From contig NW_025920104.1 in NCBI RefSeq assembly GCF_902686445.1, forward strand, positions 7,254,001 to 7,318,000: a stretch of 64,000 nt of DNA, written 5' to 3'. Source of the DNA: Sciurus carolinensis. Its lineage: Eukaryota; Chordata; Mammalia; Rodentia; Sciuridae. The notes under the pieces are model-generated. The model made no database searches and had not been told where the DNA came from. It saw only the letters and a program-made list of their open reading frames with translations. The translations under genes and the position numbers were made by a program. This document shows, in pieces, positions 11,313 through 23,839 of this stretch. How positions within the stretch are numbered: the first letter of the stretch is position 1; each line of letters opens with the position of its first letter.

Positions 11313-12754
11313 ATTATTATGACATTTCATCATCTCTTAAATGTATTTGAAGAATTTCATTTGATTCTTTAAAATAGTAACATTTTTCCACTGCCAAGTA
11401 CTATTTTTTATTTCAACATAATTCCATTTTTCTTTTCTCTCCAGAAATAATGTTATAAATGAGGATTGTATATTTAAGGTTAAAGTACCAGAAATGTCAG
11501 TGGATATGTAGTTTCTACATATGGTCTTTGAAAACATATGGGAAATTAGTAACCATGATTTACAGTAGTGATTCCATACGTGGTCACATCAGAATGATCA
11601 GAAGAACTTGATGTATATGTTAGTTTCATTCTTCATTGCCGGTATAACTGTACAGACAAATTTTGTTGAATAAATAGCCAGTGAATTGCAGTATTCTATA
11701 AAATGTAATACTCAAAAATGTAATAGTATAATCACCAGGGCAGCTTTTCTAAGGCTAACATTGTAACTATTATAAACAAATGGATTTCCATACCATTTTA
11801 AAATTTAGAGAAGTCTTCCAAGGAATAATGTGTATTACCAGATTTCTTTAAAACTTTATTATGAAGTTTACCTTATAGGCATTTCCCCTTCTTTTAAATA
11901 CATTGTGAAGAATATCATTTGCAAATACTTTAAAATCAATGAACTTTGAATATATTTGTTCATTTTGTTTACATTTTTTATTGTTGTTTCTGTGAAGAAG
12001 TATGCCAAGTTCTACAAACTGACTTGCAAATTAAATTTTTTGATATTATTTGTATACTGTCAGGGTTGCCAGTATGAAGTTTCTTTGTGGGATTTAATAG
12101 ACTTAAAGAATGTGCAGAATTCTGAATGGGTCACTTATTAAAACTGCTGAATTAAAAAAAAATAAAACTAGCAGACATATATTCCAGGAATTTGACCTTG
12201 TTATTAAATCAAAGACTTGTTTTTCATGCTGTTATGAAAACCTACTTCCCATTTGTTCAATGTCATTTTTAAAAGATAAAATTTGTCACTAAGTATAACA
12301 GCAGGAAAAGTTGAATTGATTGATGATAATCTTTTGATAAAGTAACTTCAACAATTTAGCTCTTGATTTATTTTAAGATGCTTTTCTTGTATGTGTAAAA
12401 ATTTTTACAATAATTTCTGTTCCAAGAATATATATGCTTACTTCATTTACTTTTTTCCTACTTTAGTAGATTTGTAGAATAAAAAGGTCAGTTTTTAAAA
12501 GTTGACATTCCACAGCAACTTTGAGATATTTTGAAAAGAAACAATGAATTTTCATTCATGTCTGAAATTTTTATCAATTTCTGCCCAGATAATTTCTCTT
12601 AGCTCTGAGCTACCTGAAATCTACTAGAATATGTCAAGTTTCTCACAGTAATGATTATGGAGAAACTGGTCTTTCTCAAAAAAGAAAAATCTATATAGAT
12701 ACAAAATGTTGCACGTAATGTATTATTCACCTCTATTGTTTATAAACATTCTAA

Positions 12755-12965
12755 GAAGTGAAGGGTGGGGAGGTAGTACAGGGTTAGGAAGGATAATAGA
12801 ATGAATCAGACATTATGACCCTATTTGTATACATGATTACACATCCAGTATAATTCTACATCATATACAACCAGAAGAATGAAAAGTTATACTCCATTTA
12901 TGTATGATATGTCAAAATGCATTCTGTCATGTATACTAATTAGAAAAAATAAAAATATTAAAACT
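12755..12965 (+). mobile_element. L1 3' UTR fragment
   Basis: Text GGTTAGGAAGGATAATAGAA, TACATGATTACACATCCAGT, TATACTCCATTTATGTATGA and AATGCATTCTGTCATGTATA matches the L1 3' UTR at 11100-11290. Confidence 0.75.
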
Positions 12966-13723
12966 AAATAACATCCAATAAAATGGTTGAATTAGATTAC
13001 ATCAGTATAATTTTTTTTTCATCAAGATTATTTTGAACCTTCATGTCATGGAAACATGCTCAGAATAAGCATAAAAAGTACAGTGTAAAATAACATGTGA
13101 GGTATAATGTCATTTGTGTACGTTCCTAACAAAAATACTAGAATAAAATGTGTATTATAAGAAAATATTACAGTAGAATATTTTCATTATTTTAGTTATT
13201 AATACCAGTTATTTTGGGGTGGTAAAACTGTTGATGCTTGAATTATTTTCAGATACTCTACAATGACTTCATAGTACCTAAATATAATGCTTTTATTATA
13301 GATTTTAAGTTTTATCTTAATACTTGACTTCAGTTTTAAATATGGAGTATTATATTAGTCTTCTACATTGTGTTATAATAAATAATTTTTAAATCTCTGT
13401 CAATTCTAACAGTGAGGTTTATTTCTTGGATATTATTGATCAGCTGTGGTAGCTCTCCACATTGTTAGATGAGAACAGGCAAAAGGAACAGTCCCAGTCT
13501 GTGATAAGCTCTTTCTATGGCAAAGGAAAAAATGAAATACACTAGTCAAGCAGCACAACCAGTAGGCCAGTTGGTGACTTTTTAAGCTTGTGTTCAAAAG
13601 TCACCCAGTGATTTCCAGTCATATTTTATTTGACAAAGCAAGTCACATGACCAAGCCTCATGTTATCGGGACCTAAGGTATAATTCTCTGACAAGGATGG
13701 GCCTGGTTATAGTTAGCTTAGTT

Positions 13724-13768
13724 AAAACACACACACACATACACACACACACACACAACACACAAGCA
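13724..13768. repeat. (CA)n microsatellite
   Basis: Imperfect CA dinucleotide tract of about 40 bp with a TA and an AA interruption. An apparent reverse-strand open frame through it is an artefact of the repeat. Confidence 0.9.
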
Positions 13769-15689
13769 CAGCTAATTTGATTAAATAAGCCATACCTTTG
13801 TCGTATTAGCTTATTTTGAATAAATAGGTGCAAAATTATTAGGGCTGTCATACAGAGTTCTTTAGGTTACATAATGTGTGGTTTTGATGGGGAGGCACAT
13901 TCACATGTATATGATAAAAATGGTACTCTGAAGAGTTTGTTTTGTATGATTTGACTGTCTGTACTCAGTAGCTCTGAAAATAATGTCGAAAGAAAGGTAT
14001 ATATTTTCTTTATATTGATTAAAACTGTGATTTTGCTAATAATATTTTCTTATTTGACCAGAGTTCCTTACTGAGTCCCTTCCTGTTTTTAGAATAAGAG
14101 CTGATAAATTAATATTCCACATGTATATCTGTGAATCATCTACTAGAATTACATAAATGATATCATTTGATATTTCCAGTGGCAAGTCTGAATGGATCAT
14201 AATTTCCTTGAGTTCATGAAATACATTTCACATTAATGAATTATTTGTTGAGTAGTTATTATTTTTAATTGGTAATAAACAAAATTTGCATATTTAAAGA
14301 GCACTAATATCTGTTGTAAGTATATATATATATCACATGGAAACAAAAATACAATTAATTGGTGCTATTGCTTGGGTAGCAATAATGTCTTATATTCTTT
14401 AAGTTCTGTCCTTTCTATAGTAAAGATTAGAAAGGAAATGGAATAAAAAAATTACATGTATTTTGAAAATGCTTTTATAAATACTTCCTTTTCCTAAGTA
14501 GTATAATTTCTTTATTATCAATTTGCTTATCAAAAGCAACTATAAGATCTTTTTCATTGTCAGTGACATATATATGCATATTATGTTCATAAAGTTTATA
14601 TTTTATAAATAATATTTCCAACCTAATTTTTTCAAGCTAACAGATAAAACTTTTCTTAAATTAAAATGTTATATACTTTCTTGAAAGGGGTCTTAAAGTT
14701 TCCTATTAATTTTACTTAAGACTGACCTTGCTTGCTTTTGATAACCTATCCTCCTAGAAAATGGTGTAAAAGAAACTTTATATGCTCTACAATGAAATAA
14801 TTCTACATGTAAGAATTTCTGTTTGGATTTAAAAGTATCATTTGGTTCTTTAGTAGATTTTGTGTACATTTTTATTTTAGTAGATACTATTAAAGCCTTC
14901 TCCACTAAGGTTAGCTCATGAACTTGTCAACTCTTGATGTTAATAATCTACTTAATTCTTGTCATTTTGCTAGAATATAGCATTTTGTATTCCCATATTT
15001 ATTATCATTTCAGTTTTTGTTTCTTTTTCTCTGAATTAGCTGTTCACATCCTTTGTTTACTTAATTATTGAGTTGTGTTTCTTGGTACTTTTCACTGTAA
15101 ATTAGTTTGTGTTACTGAAACTTATCTAGTCAATAGCATCTTCTCTTAGCCAAAATTGGTAGTTACCTTATTTAATGTGCTTGACCTTTTTGTCTTGAAA
15201 TCATCCCCTGTATTGTAATTCATAGCAACTTTTAACTCCTTATTTTCTTCTGAAACTACTTTTCCTTTCATGTCTTTTTTGTTCCACCTTGATCAATTCC
15301 CCTCTCTTCACAGGATGCCCTTTTTCTCTGTGATCTTTGTGACCATAATTTTGATTTCTAATGTTGACCAAATCATAGACATTTCTAATTATTCTTGTGA
15401 TTTGTTATTATGTTCACAATAAAGGCTGAATTCCAGTTAAGGGTTAGTGAAAAAAAAATTAATTTTTTTTCCCTTGGAACTCACTGAACCTGTGAATTGT
15501 ATGCAAACTAATGTGTCTGTAGACCTCAGAATAAATATCCTTGTGAGAAGTGCATTATCTACTACTTACTAGTGGTTGCCACCTGCCTCTCATCCTAATT
15601 GCAGTCATTACCATGATTAACTCTGCTTGAATGCCAGCTGTTTTGAAGACAAAATGCTTTATATTGTCTCCTGCAGTCCTTCTGAAAGT

Positions 15690-15850
15690 CCTGTTGTCAC
15701 CATTCTAGAGATATGGAAACATTTGGCTCAAGATTAGGCTTCTGTGGGATCATAAAGCTAGTAAGTGTGGAAGTGTGGAAGTTGATTCCAAACTGAGCTT
15801 GAGTCTTGATGCAAGAGTCTGTGCTCTTAATTATTATGCCATGGTGTTTT
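15690..15850 (-). mobile_element. MIR element
   Basis: The text TAGAGATATGGAAACATTTGG, AAAGCTAGTAAGTGTGGAAG and AGAGTCTGTGCTCTTAATTA follows the reverse complement of the MIR consensus (GAGGAAACTGAGGC, CAGCTAGTAAGTGG, GTGCTCTTAACC). Confidence 0.65.
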
Positions 15851-16619
15851 CTTTCCATCCCCTGTTCTCCTCGCCACCCTTCCCCAAATTCAGTTCTCTT
15901 TTTGGCACCAATTTTAATGGAAAGCAAATAACAGAATCATTCCAGATTTTTCCTCTTATTTTGCTTGCAATCTATCATGATATTTTTGAATTTACTATTC
16001 TAGAAGCTTCTTAAACTATCATTCAACCGCCTCCTTCCAATGAGACTGTCACATCCTTAGTTTAAGCTTCATCTTCTCTTGGATGTATCTTTCTATTAGT
16101 CTCCAATGATTCTCTCTACTTTTGTTTTTGTGTTCCTCTAAGCCACATCCCTCTCCTAATAAACTTTCTTCTACAAAAGACTGATTTTATACTTCCTTGT
16201 TTAAAAACCTTTAATAACTCAGTTATAGATCTCACTTATAAACTAGTATTAACATTAGTGGTTGCTGGTGATGATTGGAAGAAATAATATATATAAAAAA
16301 CTAGTGGTGTCTTCATATAGGAGATATTCAAATATTGGTTCTTTTATCTTTCTTCTTCATATGTCCCTTCAGGTAACAATGTTACAGTTGTGTGTCCACA
16401 TTCATCTTGAAATACGAGATCCTTAAGGTTTAAAACTTATTTTTCACCTTTTTTTAACTGGTATAGTTCAAGGCCTAATTCAGTTCCTAATACATATTAC
16501 CTAATCTATAAACATTTTTAAAGGATCTATTAATTTTGTAACTAGATTTTATATCTAACCCAGTAGAAGGAAGTAAATTGATCTTAAGTGATTTCTTCTT
16601 ATTTGTTTCCTTTCTTTAG

Positions 16620-16725
16620 TGGTGATGAGTTCCTCAACTTTCTTCTGAAATTAAACAAACAGTGTGGCCATTTAATTACAGCTGTACAGAATATCATTAC
16701 TGAATTACCTGTAAATCCTCATAAG
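16620..16725 (+). CDS. ASZ1: ASZ1 copy 1 exon 11
   Basis: A 106-bp exon after acceptor TTTCTTTAG. The split AG|T codon with exon 10 gives Ser, then [18 protein letters not shown] and [17 protein letters not shown], before donor GTATTC. It is the predicted helical segment after the SAM domain and strongly resembles mammalian ASZ1. No counterpart from copy 2 is visible because the window ends first. Confidence 0.95.
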
Positions 16726-17525
16726 GTATTCTACCAAAATTATTAAGTGAAAAAAAGTCTGAACGCTGAAGTATACTCCAAATAAGTTCATGATAATTCA
16801 GTAAAAAGTACTGATCTGGTAAAATATCAGTTCAATGTAATATCAAATTAAGTAAATTAATTTAATATTATTTTTTGTATACCAGTTAATTGAAAAATAC
16901 TGTGTTCTCACCCACAAGCAAAGGTAAATGAATAAGACCAAAAATCAAACCAATCCCTGTAATGAACTTCCCATTTGTTCTTAAGGGGATTTAATTGTTT
17001 AAAATATAAAGTGACAGGAGACCCAAATGAAAGTTGAAACAGAACAGTGTGTTGAGTGTTATTAAAATACTATTACCAATATAAAGTTGTTTTAGTGATG
17101 GAAGTTTTAGTGAGAAAATAAGTGACCTGCAAAAACAAACTTATTTTTTAGTTATTCACAGTTGTTTTAGCTGTTTGTTGTAATAAAAAATTTTAAATGG
17201 ATTTGTTTTCCTATGATCTTATGTAATATTAATATGGGAATCATTTATTCATATATTAATTTCCATGTTATATGTATCTAGATTTAGGAAATACATTTAT
17301 CAAGCTGATTCAACTATTTATACAAAATTACTGAATTATTTATATACAGTTACAATATATATAAAATTACTGACTTATTTTGGTGTCAGAATTTGTCCTG
17401 AAAAAAAAAAAAACCTTCTCAATTATACAATTCAGTGTTTAGAAATTTTGTGTGACCATTATGTATATAAAGTTGAAAAAAGTTGTTTCCATTAATTAAA
17501 ATGTGACTTTTGAAAATATTAACAG
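16726..17525 (+). other. Intron 11 of ASZ1 copy 1
   Basis: An 800-bp AT-rich intron. I see no recognisable repeat beyond simple A/T tracts, and no gene. Confidence 0.85.
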
Positions 17526-17639
17526 ATAGTCCTGGAATGGGCTTCTCCCCAGAATTTTACTTCAGTTTGTGAAGAACTTGTTAGTAATGTTGAAGATCTG
17601 AGTGAAGAAGTTTGCAAACTAAAAGACTTAATTCAGAAG
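17526..17639 (+). CDS. ASZ1: ASZ1 copy 1 exon 12 (zipper-like coiled segment)
   Basis: A 114-bp, phase-0 exon of 38 codons encoding [20 protein letters not shown] then [18 protein letters not shown]. Spaced Leu/Val residues (EELV, VEDL, VCKL, DLI) form the short leucine-zipper-like helix that gives the family its bZIP label. Acceptor AACAG and donor GTATAT are intact. Confidence 0.95.
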
Positions 17640-18092
17640 GTATATGTTTAACATTAAAAGGGGGGAGGGTAATTATGCAAAATGTTTCACAACAAAAGAT
17701 GCTAGACAGTGGAGCAGTTCTGATGAGAGCAGTAGTGGAACATGGAGACAAGTGGGAAAGGACAGTGTCCAAAGGAAGGAATTCACACAGCAAACAAGCT
17801 TTTCTGGTCATTAAAGAAATGCATACTACAGAAGCACGCCCTTTTCATGTTTTTGGTCAGCAAGGGAAAAGGTGTTACCCCAGTGATACTCTTTCTAGTT
17901 AGAGTTCACCAGGCTAATATTCTCAGTGAAACTGGTGGCACACCTTTCAAAAACATTCTTGCAAGGTGTGCCAAGGACAAAATAATTTCTGTCTTCATTA
18001 GTAGTTTATTCCAAAATTGTTTGTACCATAAGTGTCATATACTGGGAAAATAATTTGATAAATTATGGTATACTTGTTTGTTACAATGTGCA

Positions 18093-18180
18093 CAGCCAGG
18101 GACCAAGTAGGTAGCTTAGGGCTGTAGAGTCCATGTACATGCACAAGGCTCTTGGTTCAATCCTCTGCACCAAAAACAGA
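18093..18180 (+). mobile_element. ID-like SINE
   Basis: Diverged tRNA-derived unit: GTAGGTAGCTTAGGGCTGTA, ATGCACAAGGCTCTTGGTTC and AATCCTCTGCACC, followed by an A-rich tail. Confidence 0.6.
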
Positions 18181-19186
18181 GAAAATGATGTTCAGCCAGT
18201 TAAAAAATTAATGAAGGTCAAATTATTAGATTGTTAAAGATAGGAATTTCTATTTATACATTATTTTTGTGTAGCTATGTAGTTGTAAAAGGCCAAAATG
18301 AAATATACCTCTGTTAATACAATTGTGGATGAAATCTTCTTTCTATTTGCCAGACTCTATATTAATTTGTAATTAAACTTGTGTTTTTTAAAGAGTGTGG
18401 TGCTTTTTGGTTCTGCTTTTGTATTCACATAGAAGTGTGTATTTTGTGTTATGGACAGTTGATTTAAAGAAAATTGGCCATACCAAGATCTAAACTGCTG
18501 AAATAGGAACCTTTGTTGAAGGAGAAGAGATCAGAGGAAAACATTTAGAGGCATCTAAGGAACTCACTTCTGGGTTCTTCATGTGTATTTAATGAAAAAA
18601 ACTTTATTTCCATAAAGATTTTGTGATGTATATGCTGTGAAAATTAGGTTATATATTAAATTTTACAGCTTCATCCTGTAATTCAATGTGTTCACTAATA
18701 TTTTATCAAAAAAGGTATTTTCCTCAAAATAAACTTTATACATGTCCCAGGTAACTTGTCATTCTGACTATAACATAATATTTAATCAGAAAGAGTCTTT
18801 AAAGTGAGAATAAAAAAGTTGTGAAGCAAATTCTACAAAGTAATAGTGGGGAAATTATATTGTAAATGGGGAAATGAGCAATAAATTTTATAATTCTTTG
18901 ATAAAGTAACTCCTTGTTAGTGAAAGAGGCATCTTAGAAGTTGTGTTCTGACTTTATTCATTCACCTAACATAGGACTGCCTGCTGTATGTCAGGCCTCT
19001 CTTCTGCATAAGCTAGATAGAGCCTGAACTGACTGAGGACAAAAATTATTGCTCCATTTATCTCTAACTTATCTAGAAGAATTTATTTTAACTTGATGTG
19101 ATATTTTTCAGGGGGATCCAAGGAAAATCTGAAAGAATTTGTGTACAGAAATTTCCTACAAAGCATCAGCTTTTTTTTTTCAGCTT

Positions 19187-19325
19187 TTTAAAAATATTTT
19201 TTCAGTTGTAGATGGACACAATACCATTATTTTACTGATTTATTTTTATGTGGTGCTGAGGATCAAACCCAGGACCTCATGTGTGCCAAGAGAGCACTCT
19301 GCCACTGAGCCACAACCCCTGCCCA
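19187..19325 (-). mobile_element. ID-type SINE with long tail
   Basis: Reverse-strand text ATGTGGTGCTGAGGATCAAA, CCCAGGACCTCATGTGTG and CACTCTGCCACTGAGCCACA, next to the TTTCAGTTGTAGATGGACAC segment that usually accompanies this squirrel SINE. Confidence 0.85.
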
Positions 19326-19604
19326 AAGCATCAGCTCTAAATGTAGGGAATTCCCTAAGACATACTTTCCTCAAGGTTGGTTATTAATTTGGTTTCTCCA
19401 GTTCAAAGTTACAAAGGTGGGATGGATAAGTGGGGAAAGCATATGGAGCCCTTGAGATAAAATTGTGGAGAGAACTAGAGTTTTCTGAAATGAAGTAAAT
19501 TAAGAAGCATTGATTTAGAGACTTATTGACTTTGAAACATAGATAATGTAATCAGGTATCATAACTTTTATTTTGATAATGTGTATCTGTAAAGAGAATT
19601 ATCA

Positions 19605-19808
19605 TCTTTTTTTGGTACTGGATATTGAACTCAGGGGCACTGGAGCACTGAACAACATCCCCAGCCCTATTTTGTATTTTATTTAGAGACAGGGCCTCAC
19701 TGAGTTGCTTAGAGCCTCACCATTGCTGAGGCTGGCTTTGAACTCTCGATCCTCTTGCCTCAGCCTCCAAGCTGCTGAAATTAGAGGTGTGCACCACTGC
19801 ACCTGGCA
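19605..19808 (-). mobile_element. Dimeric SINE
   Basis: Reverse-strand text GGATATTGAACTCAGGGGCA, ACATCCCCAGCCCTATTTTG, GAGACAGGGCCTCACTGAGT and GCTGAAATTAGAGGTGTGC. Confidence 0.9.
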
Positions 19809-21254
19809 AGAGAATTTTTATCTTTCTTTAGCTACATAGAAGGCCTTCTTTTTCAGTAACCTTGTGTATCTAGAATTTATAGATTTCTGTATAAGGACTA
19901 GCCTTGAAAATACATTTATTAGTTTATAATATTGTCAGATACAGTTCTTTGGGCAGGAAAATCTTAATTTTTGAGCAAGCTATTGAAATTTTTTCTTTTG
20001 ATTAGTTTTCAAGTAGTAATTATAATGGAATTTAACTTAGAAATTGTTATGGCTTCCAGGTTTGGAATATATTATTATGCTTGTTAAATTTATAATATTT
20101 CAAAGTTTACCAATAATAACTGAAGAAGATTTTAAAAAAAAAAGAAACATAAGTTATCACAGTAAATCTGCAGAGGTAACAGAGAGGGTGGGGGAGGTCA
20201 AGGCTAGACTTTAACATCATTCTCTTTCAAACCAGCACAGTGACAGCTCCTGTCAGAAAGGGTCATTCTAAGTAATTGGATAAAAAAAGGAATAACTGTC
20301 TCAGGATTCAGTAAATGGAGCATCAGTGTCAAAAAGGAATCTTGCTGAGTGAAGCCTTTTAGAAGTTACACCAAGATGACAGTCTTGATGAGATTGGCAT
20401 TGCAGTTTGTTTTTCTGCTATAAGTTTAAAATTAATTTTGCAGGCTTTTTAAGTTAAATATTTACACTGTAGAATTTAGAAGTTATTACTTCTGGTGATT
20501 TGAAAATATTTATATTACTACTTCCACACAGGATGTTCCTAATAAATATTGCTTTTTAAATCTGCCTGATTCTTTTTGTCTCCAGGATCTTTTGGTTTCT
20601 GCTTATTCTCTTCCTGCTGACCCACACAGCAGCCATTTCTCCTTTCCTTTCTCTCTCCTTTCTGCCCTCATTCCTCTTTGCCTCCCTCCCTGTCTCACTA
20701 TTTCCCCACCTCCACACTGAATGAGGCTTCTTTCACACATTATTTGTAAAAGAACCACTTCAGTTTTTGTAGACATGTGTTTCTGCAACTATATTTAAAT
20801 AAAGTATTTTATTTCTAGCATAAGCATCTTTTCTTCCAATTTTTTGTTCAGTTTCATCTATTGTAGATTTGTTACAAGAATGGTTCACTCTTTTTTAAGA
20901 CATTAGTTGATATTTAATATGAAAAGAAATAGGTATCAGTTGTTATTCCTTACATGTAAAATACAAAATTTATGTTATAATTAAAGAAACTTTATCTCAG
21001 GACTTAAAAACACCAGTTTAAAATGTGATAATCTATGAAAGTATTTATTTTTAATGTAAAACTAATAATTTATATTAATGGGATGATGATGAAGAACTGT
21101 ATATCAAGATGTGTTCACTTTAAATCTTCATTAGAATCTTGAGTTGCCTCCCTCTGTATCAAGTTAATTAATATGGCCATATTTTTCAGATCTTAAAAGA
21201 TGTCTTATATTCAGTTTTTTGTATATTAACTCTTTTTTTCATTCTAAATATTAG

Positions 21255-21407
21255 CTGCAAAATGAACGGGCAAAGGATCCAACTCGTATACCATTAATGG
21301 AAGAAGTATCTACATGGAAGAGTAGAATTTTGAAGAGGAAAGCTATTACAATATGTGGATTTGGGCTGATTCTTTTCATTTGCAAGCTAACATTTCAGAG
21401 AAAATAA
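21255..21407 (+). CDS. ASZ1: ASZ1 copy 1 exon 13 (C-terminus, membrane anchor, stop)
   Basis: Coding part of the last exon, 50 codons and TAA at 21405-21407, after acceptor ATATTAG. It encodes [18 protein letters not shown], then a basic patch (KSRILKRK) followed by the hydrophobic stretch [18 protein letters not shown] and QRK. The basic patch plus single hydrophobic segment is the tail anchor that places ASZ1 on the mitochondrial outer membrane. The reading frame is intact. Confidence 0.95.
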   Translation: MQNERAKDPTRIPLMEEVSTWKSRILKRKAITICGFGLILFICKLTFQRK

Positions 21408-21700
21408 CCCTAATATTTGTTTTAAAATTATGTACATTTTATTTAAATTATCCCCTTATTGCTTTTAATAACCATCTGTGGTACAACATCACTTCATTCT
21501 TTGCCTATACTCCATAGGAGAATTATGAAAATTACAAAGGAGAGAATTTTTCTTTAGAAAGTGATTTTTCAATTTGAGTTGTAAATACAGTTTATTATAT
21601 TCTGTTAATTTTGATCAAGCAGTAAATTATCCCTAATCATTTAGTTTGAACACACAAGTAAATCACAATCAAAATAAAAGTTTTATCTAATATTATTTTA
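21408..21700 (+). other. ASZ1: 3' UTR of ASZ1 copy 1
   Basis: AT-rich sequence between the stop codon and the first clear poly(A) signal. The cleavage site is inferred to be 10-30 nt after the AATAAA at 21673. Confidence 0.65.
21673..21678 (+). terminator. Poly(A) signal AATAAA
   Basis: Canonical hexamer about 265 nt after the ASZ1 stop codon, followed by the T-rich text GTTTTATCTAATATTATTTT and then GTGTGTTC, a plausible downstream GU-rich element. Confidence 0.65.
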
Positions 21701-22479
21701 AAGTGTGTTCAATTGTCATAGATAATCTTAGAGACTTTGTAAAGAGTTCATAAGTCAATAGCATTATTTTAGTCCTTATTTACCCCTTCTATTACTACAA
21801 AATAAGGACTTTCTTGCTGCATTTTTTAAGTTATATTTTTAGTATATTATTGATTTTGAAAACATTTCAGAAAATGTAAAGGTTGAAGGTAGGAAGTAAA
21901 AGTTTTTAATTGTTGTTTAAGTCCATAGGAAAAATATTCCAAATGTAAAGTACAAAAGCAGTAAATCAGAAGAGTGTGAGAAGCACAAAGTACATTAGTA
22001 TTTTCCATGTAAAGTATTTCTGAAATATAACCAAAAATAGGTATAACATTCTGAGTGATATTCTGAAAGTGGAATTTGACATATTTTCTCACATCTAAAA
22101 TAAGGTTTATTTTATCATAATCAAATTATTGATATTCAGATTGAAAAAATGAAGTGAATGAAAGAACAGTCCCAATTTAGCAGGCAAAATGGTATTTAAA
22201 TCTTGCATACTTAAAGCAGATGCAGTTATCTAAAATTGCTTGAGAAGTAAACATCAAGCAAAGAGAAAGAATTCTTGAAAAAATTCATGATGATTTTAAA
22301 CTTTTTTTCTGTAACTTTGAAAATGTGGAATGTGTACTTCTCAAAAGTAAACTGATCATATTGTAAAAAACTATTGGGTTTTTCTTGGGAAAGGGATAGA
22401 TGGACAGGTCAATATCTGAATTTCTGTGATAAGCCCTTCATAAACATTTTATTTACATTATAGGATAGTGTCATGAGGA

Positions 22480-22612
22480 ATAAATTCTATTTTATAGAAA
22501 TTGAGTTTTAGAGACACTGTTGAAGTAAATTGTTGAAATTCACATCACTAAAAATACCACCTGGGAGTTCGTTCAATTTATATGGTTTAAATTCAAATAC
22601 CATGCTCTTTCC
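22480..22612 (-). mobile_element. MIR element
   Basis: ATAGAAATTGAGTTTTAGAG, AAATTGTTGAAATTCACATC and ATTCAAATACCATGCTCTTT follow the reverse MIR consensus at low identity. Confidence 0.5.
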
Positions 22613-22616
22613 AGCA

Positions 22617-22860
22617 TTCATTCACTCATTCATTCAAATACTGACCACTTCCCATGTGCCCCCCATTTTAGGAAATCAATGATCCCTGCCCTTAATGTAG
22701 AACTTACATTTTAATACAAATAAAATACAAAGCATAAGATACCATAAATACTTTTTACAAAAATTATACAAGGTGAAACAGGAAAGTACAGGATGAAGGT
22801 AGTATTTTAGAGAGCAGTGAGGAATGACCTTACAAACTTCAGGTCTTTTGTGAGAAACAA
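22617..22860. repeat. Old LINE2-like fragment
   Basis: ATTCATTCACTCATTCATTC, then CTTCCCATGTGCCC, ATCCCTGCCCTTAATGTAG and AACTTACATTTTAATACA matches the widespread mammalian old repeat that reads attcattcattcaac ... tatgtgccaggcac ... ccctgccctcat. Confidence 0.45.
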
Positions 22861-22876
22861 AAGATTACAGAGCAAG

Positions 22877-23001
22877 GACTGGGGTTGTAGCTCAGTGGTG
22901 GAGTGCTTGCCTGATGTGTGAGGCACAGGGTTTGATTCTCAGCACCACAGATAAGTAAGTCAGTAAATAAATAAATAAAGGAACATTGACAAATAAAAAG
23001 A
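22877..23001 (+). mobile_element. ID SINE
   Basis: Clean ID unit: GGGGTTGTAGCTCAGTGGTG, GAGTGCTTGCCTGATGTGTG and GGGTTTGATTCTCAGCACCA, followed by an (AAATA)n-like tail. Confidence 0.9.
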
Positions 23002-23839
23002 TTACAGGGCAAACCATGCAGACATCTGGATAAATCCATTCAAGAACACAAACAGGCAAAAATATCACTATAATGCTGAAATGCTCCAGAAATTGCAAGG
23101 AACCCCAAAGGGCTACAATCAGTGAATGACTAAAGCAAATACTCAGAAACAGGAGGAACCTCTTAGCTTTATATTAAGTGAACTTAAAAGCCATTGGCAC
23201 ATTTTCAAATAGAGAACATATCTGATGTATATTTTAATAGCATCTCTCTGCTACTTTAAAACAGGCTAGGCATACAGTGTGGAAGCTGTGGGACTCTCAG
23301 AGGCTGCTACAGTGAGTTAGCAATGCAAACAGTGGAATCAGCTGTGCCCAATTCAGGCAGTTTTAAAGAACTGACAGGATTTACTTACAAGCAAAAACCA
23401 ATAGCCTAAGATAACTTTTTTGGCTTAAATAACCAGAAGGATAAAATTGCCACGTACTGAGATAAGGAAGTCTCTGAGACAAAGGCAGAGCAATTACAAG
23501 GTTGGAGAAGGAAAAGTTCTGAATAAATAGTAAATATATTAGAAATTCAGGAGAGAACAGAGTATAAAAATTAGAAATTTATAACTTCAAAAATATGTCT
23601 GAATTAGATACCAAGGAAGTGATGTAGGCCAAGAACTGAGTTTGAGGGCACCGACCTTCATAGGATGGGAGACATGGAGAACTGGGAAGACAAGAGTGGG
23701 CAAATGATGTTAGAAAAAGGCCAACAACCTCAAATTTATGGGTCTAATTCAGTCCAACAGGTGGTTGGCAGCATTAATCACAGAGAAAAGTAAAACTCAA
23801 GGAGATAAAGTAGTATAGCTATAGAATAAAACTCACACA

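Larger units (their letters stand above)
5823..16619 (+). other. Intron 10 of ASZ1 copy 1: contents
   Basis: A 10.8-kb intron. It holds an old minus-strand L1 (about 6370-8770) interrupted near 7770-7950 by a fragment of a common mammalian DNA-transposon type (text around CTGAAATGCTTGGGATCAGAA). It also holds two diverged SINEs (9680-9852, 9951-10165), L1 pieces on the + strand (9122-9268, 10220-11312, 12755-12965), a CA microsatellite and a MIR. Unassigned AT-rich sequence fills the rest (about 11313-12750, 12966-13720, 13770-15680 and 15850-16619). Open frames here are not supported as genes. Confidence 0.85.
17640..21254 (+). other. Intron 12 of ASZ1 copy 1: contents
   Basis: A 3.6-kb intron with an ID-like SINE (18093-18180), a minus-strand ID SINE (19187-19325) and a dimeric SINE (19605-19808). 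The remainder is unassigned. Read-through frames near 17612-18053 start in exon 12 or in intron sequence and have no support. Confidence 0.85.
1..21700 (+). other. ASZ1: ASZ1 copy 1, 3' part of gene (exon 5 tail to exon 13 and 3' UTR)
   Basis: Gene-level entry. The visible exons encode about 294 residues in one continuous frame, from the last ankyrin repeats through the SAM domain to a C-terminal hydrophobic anchor. This matches the C-terminal part of mammalian ASZ1/GASZ (about 475 aa). The protein is a germ-cell scaffold of nuage (intermitochondrial cement) at the outer mitochondrial membrane and supports piRNA production and transposon silencing. Exon phases are compatible throughout and every intron is GT..AG. 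The 5' part (exons 1-4 and most of 5) lies upstream of the window. A second copy starts about 20 kb downstream. Whether copy 1 is the ancestral or the derived copy cannot be decided here. Confidence 0.93.

Noticed and set aside
13663..13851. Cys/Val-rich reverse open frame near a CA tract
   Set aside because: The peptide is the translation of a (GT)n microsatellite.
17612..18053. Two overlapping + strand open frames of 96 and 103 codons
   Set aside because: The first begins inside ASZ1 exon 12 in a different frame and runs into intron 12; the second is intronic. Neither has family similarity, splice signals or conserved motifs.
22877..23001. tRNA-like A-box and B-box sequences
   Set aside because: They belong to ID SINEs: an A-rich tail and repeated occurrence through the window, with no cloverleaf stem pairing, so they are not tRNA genes.
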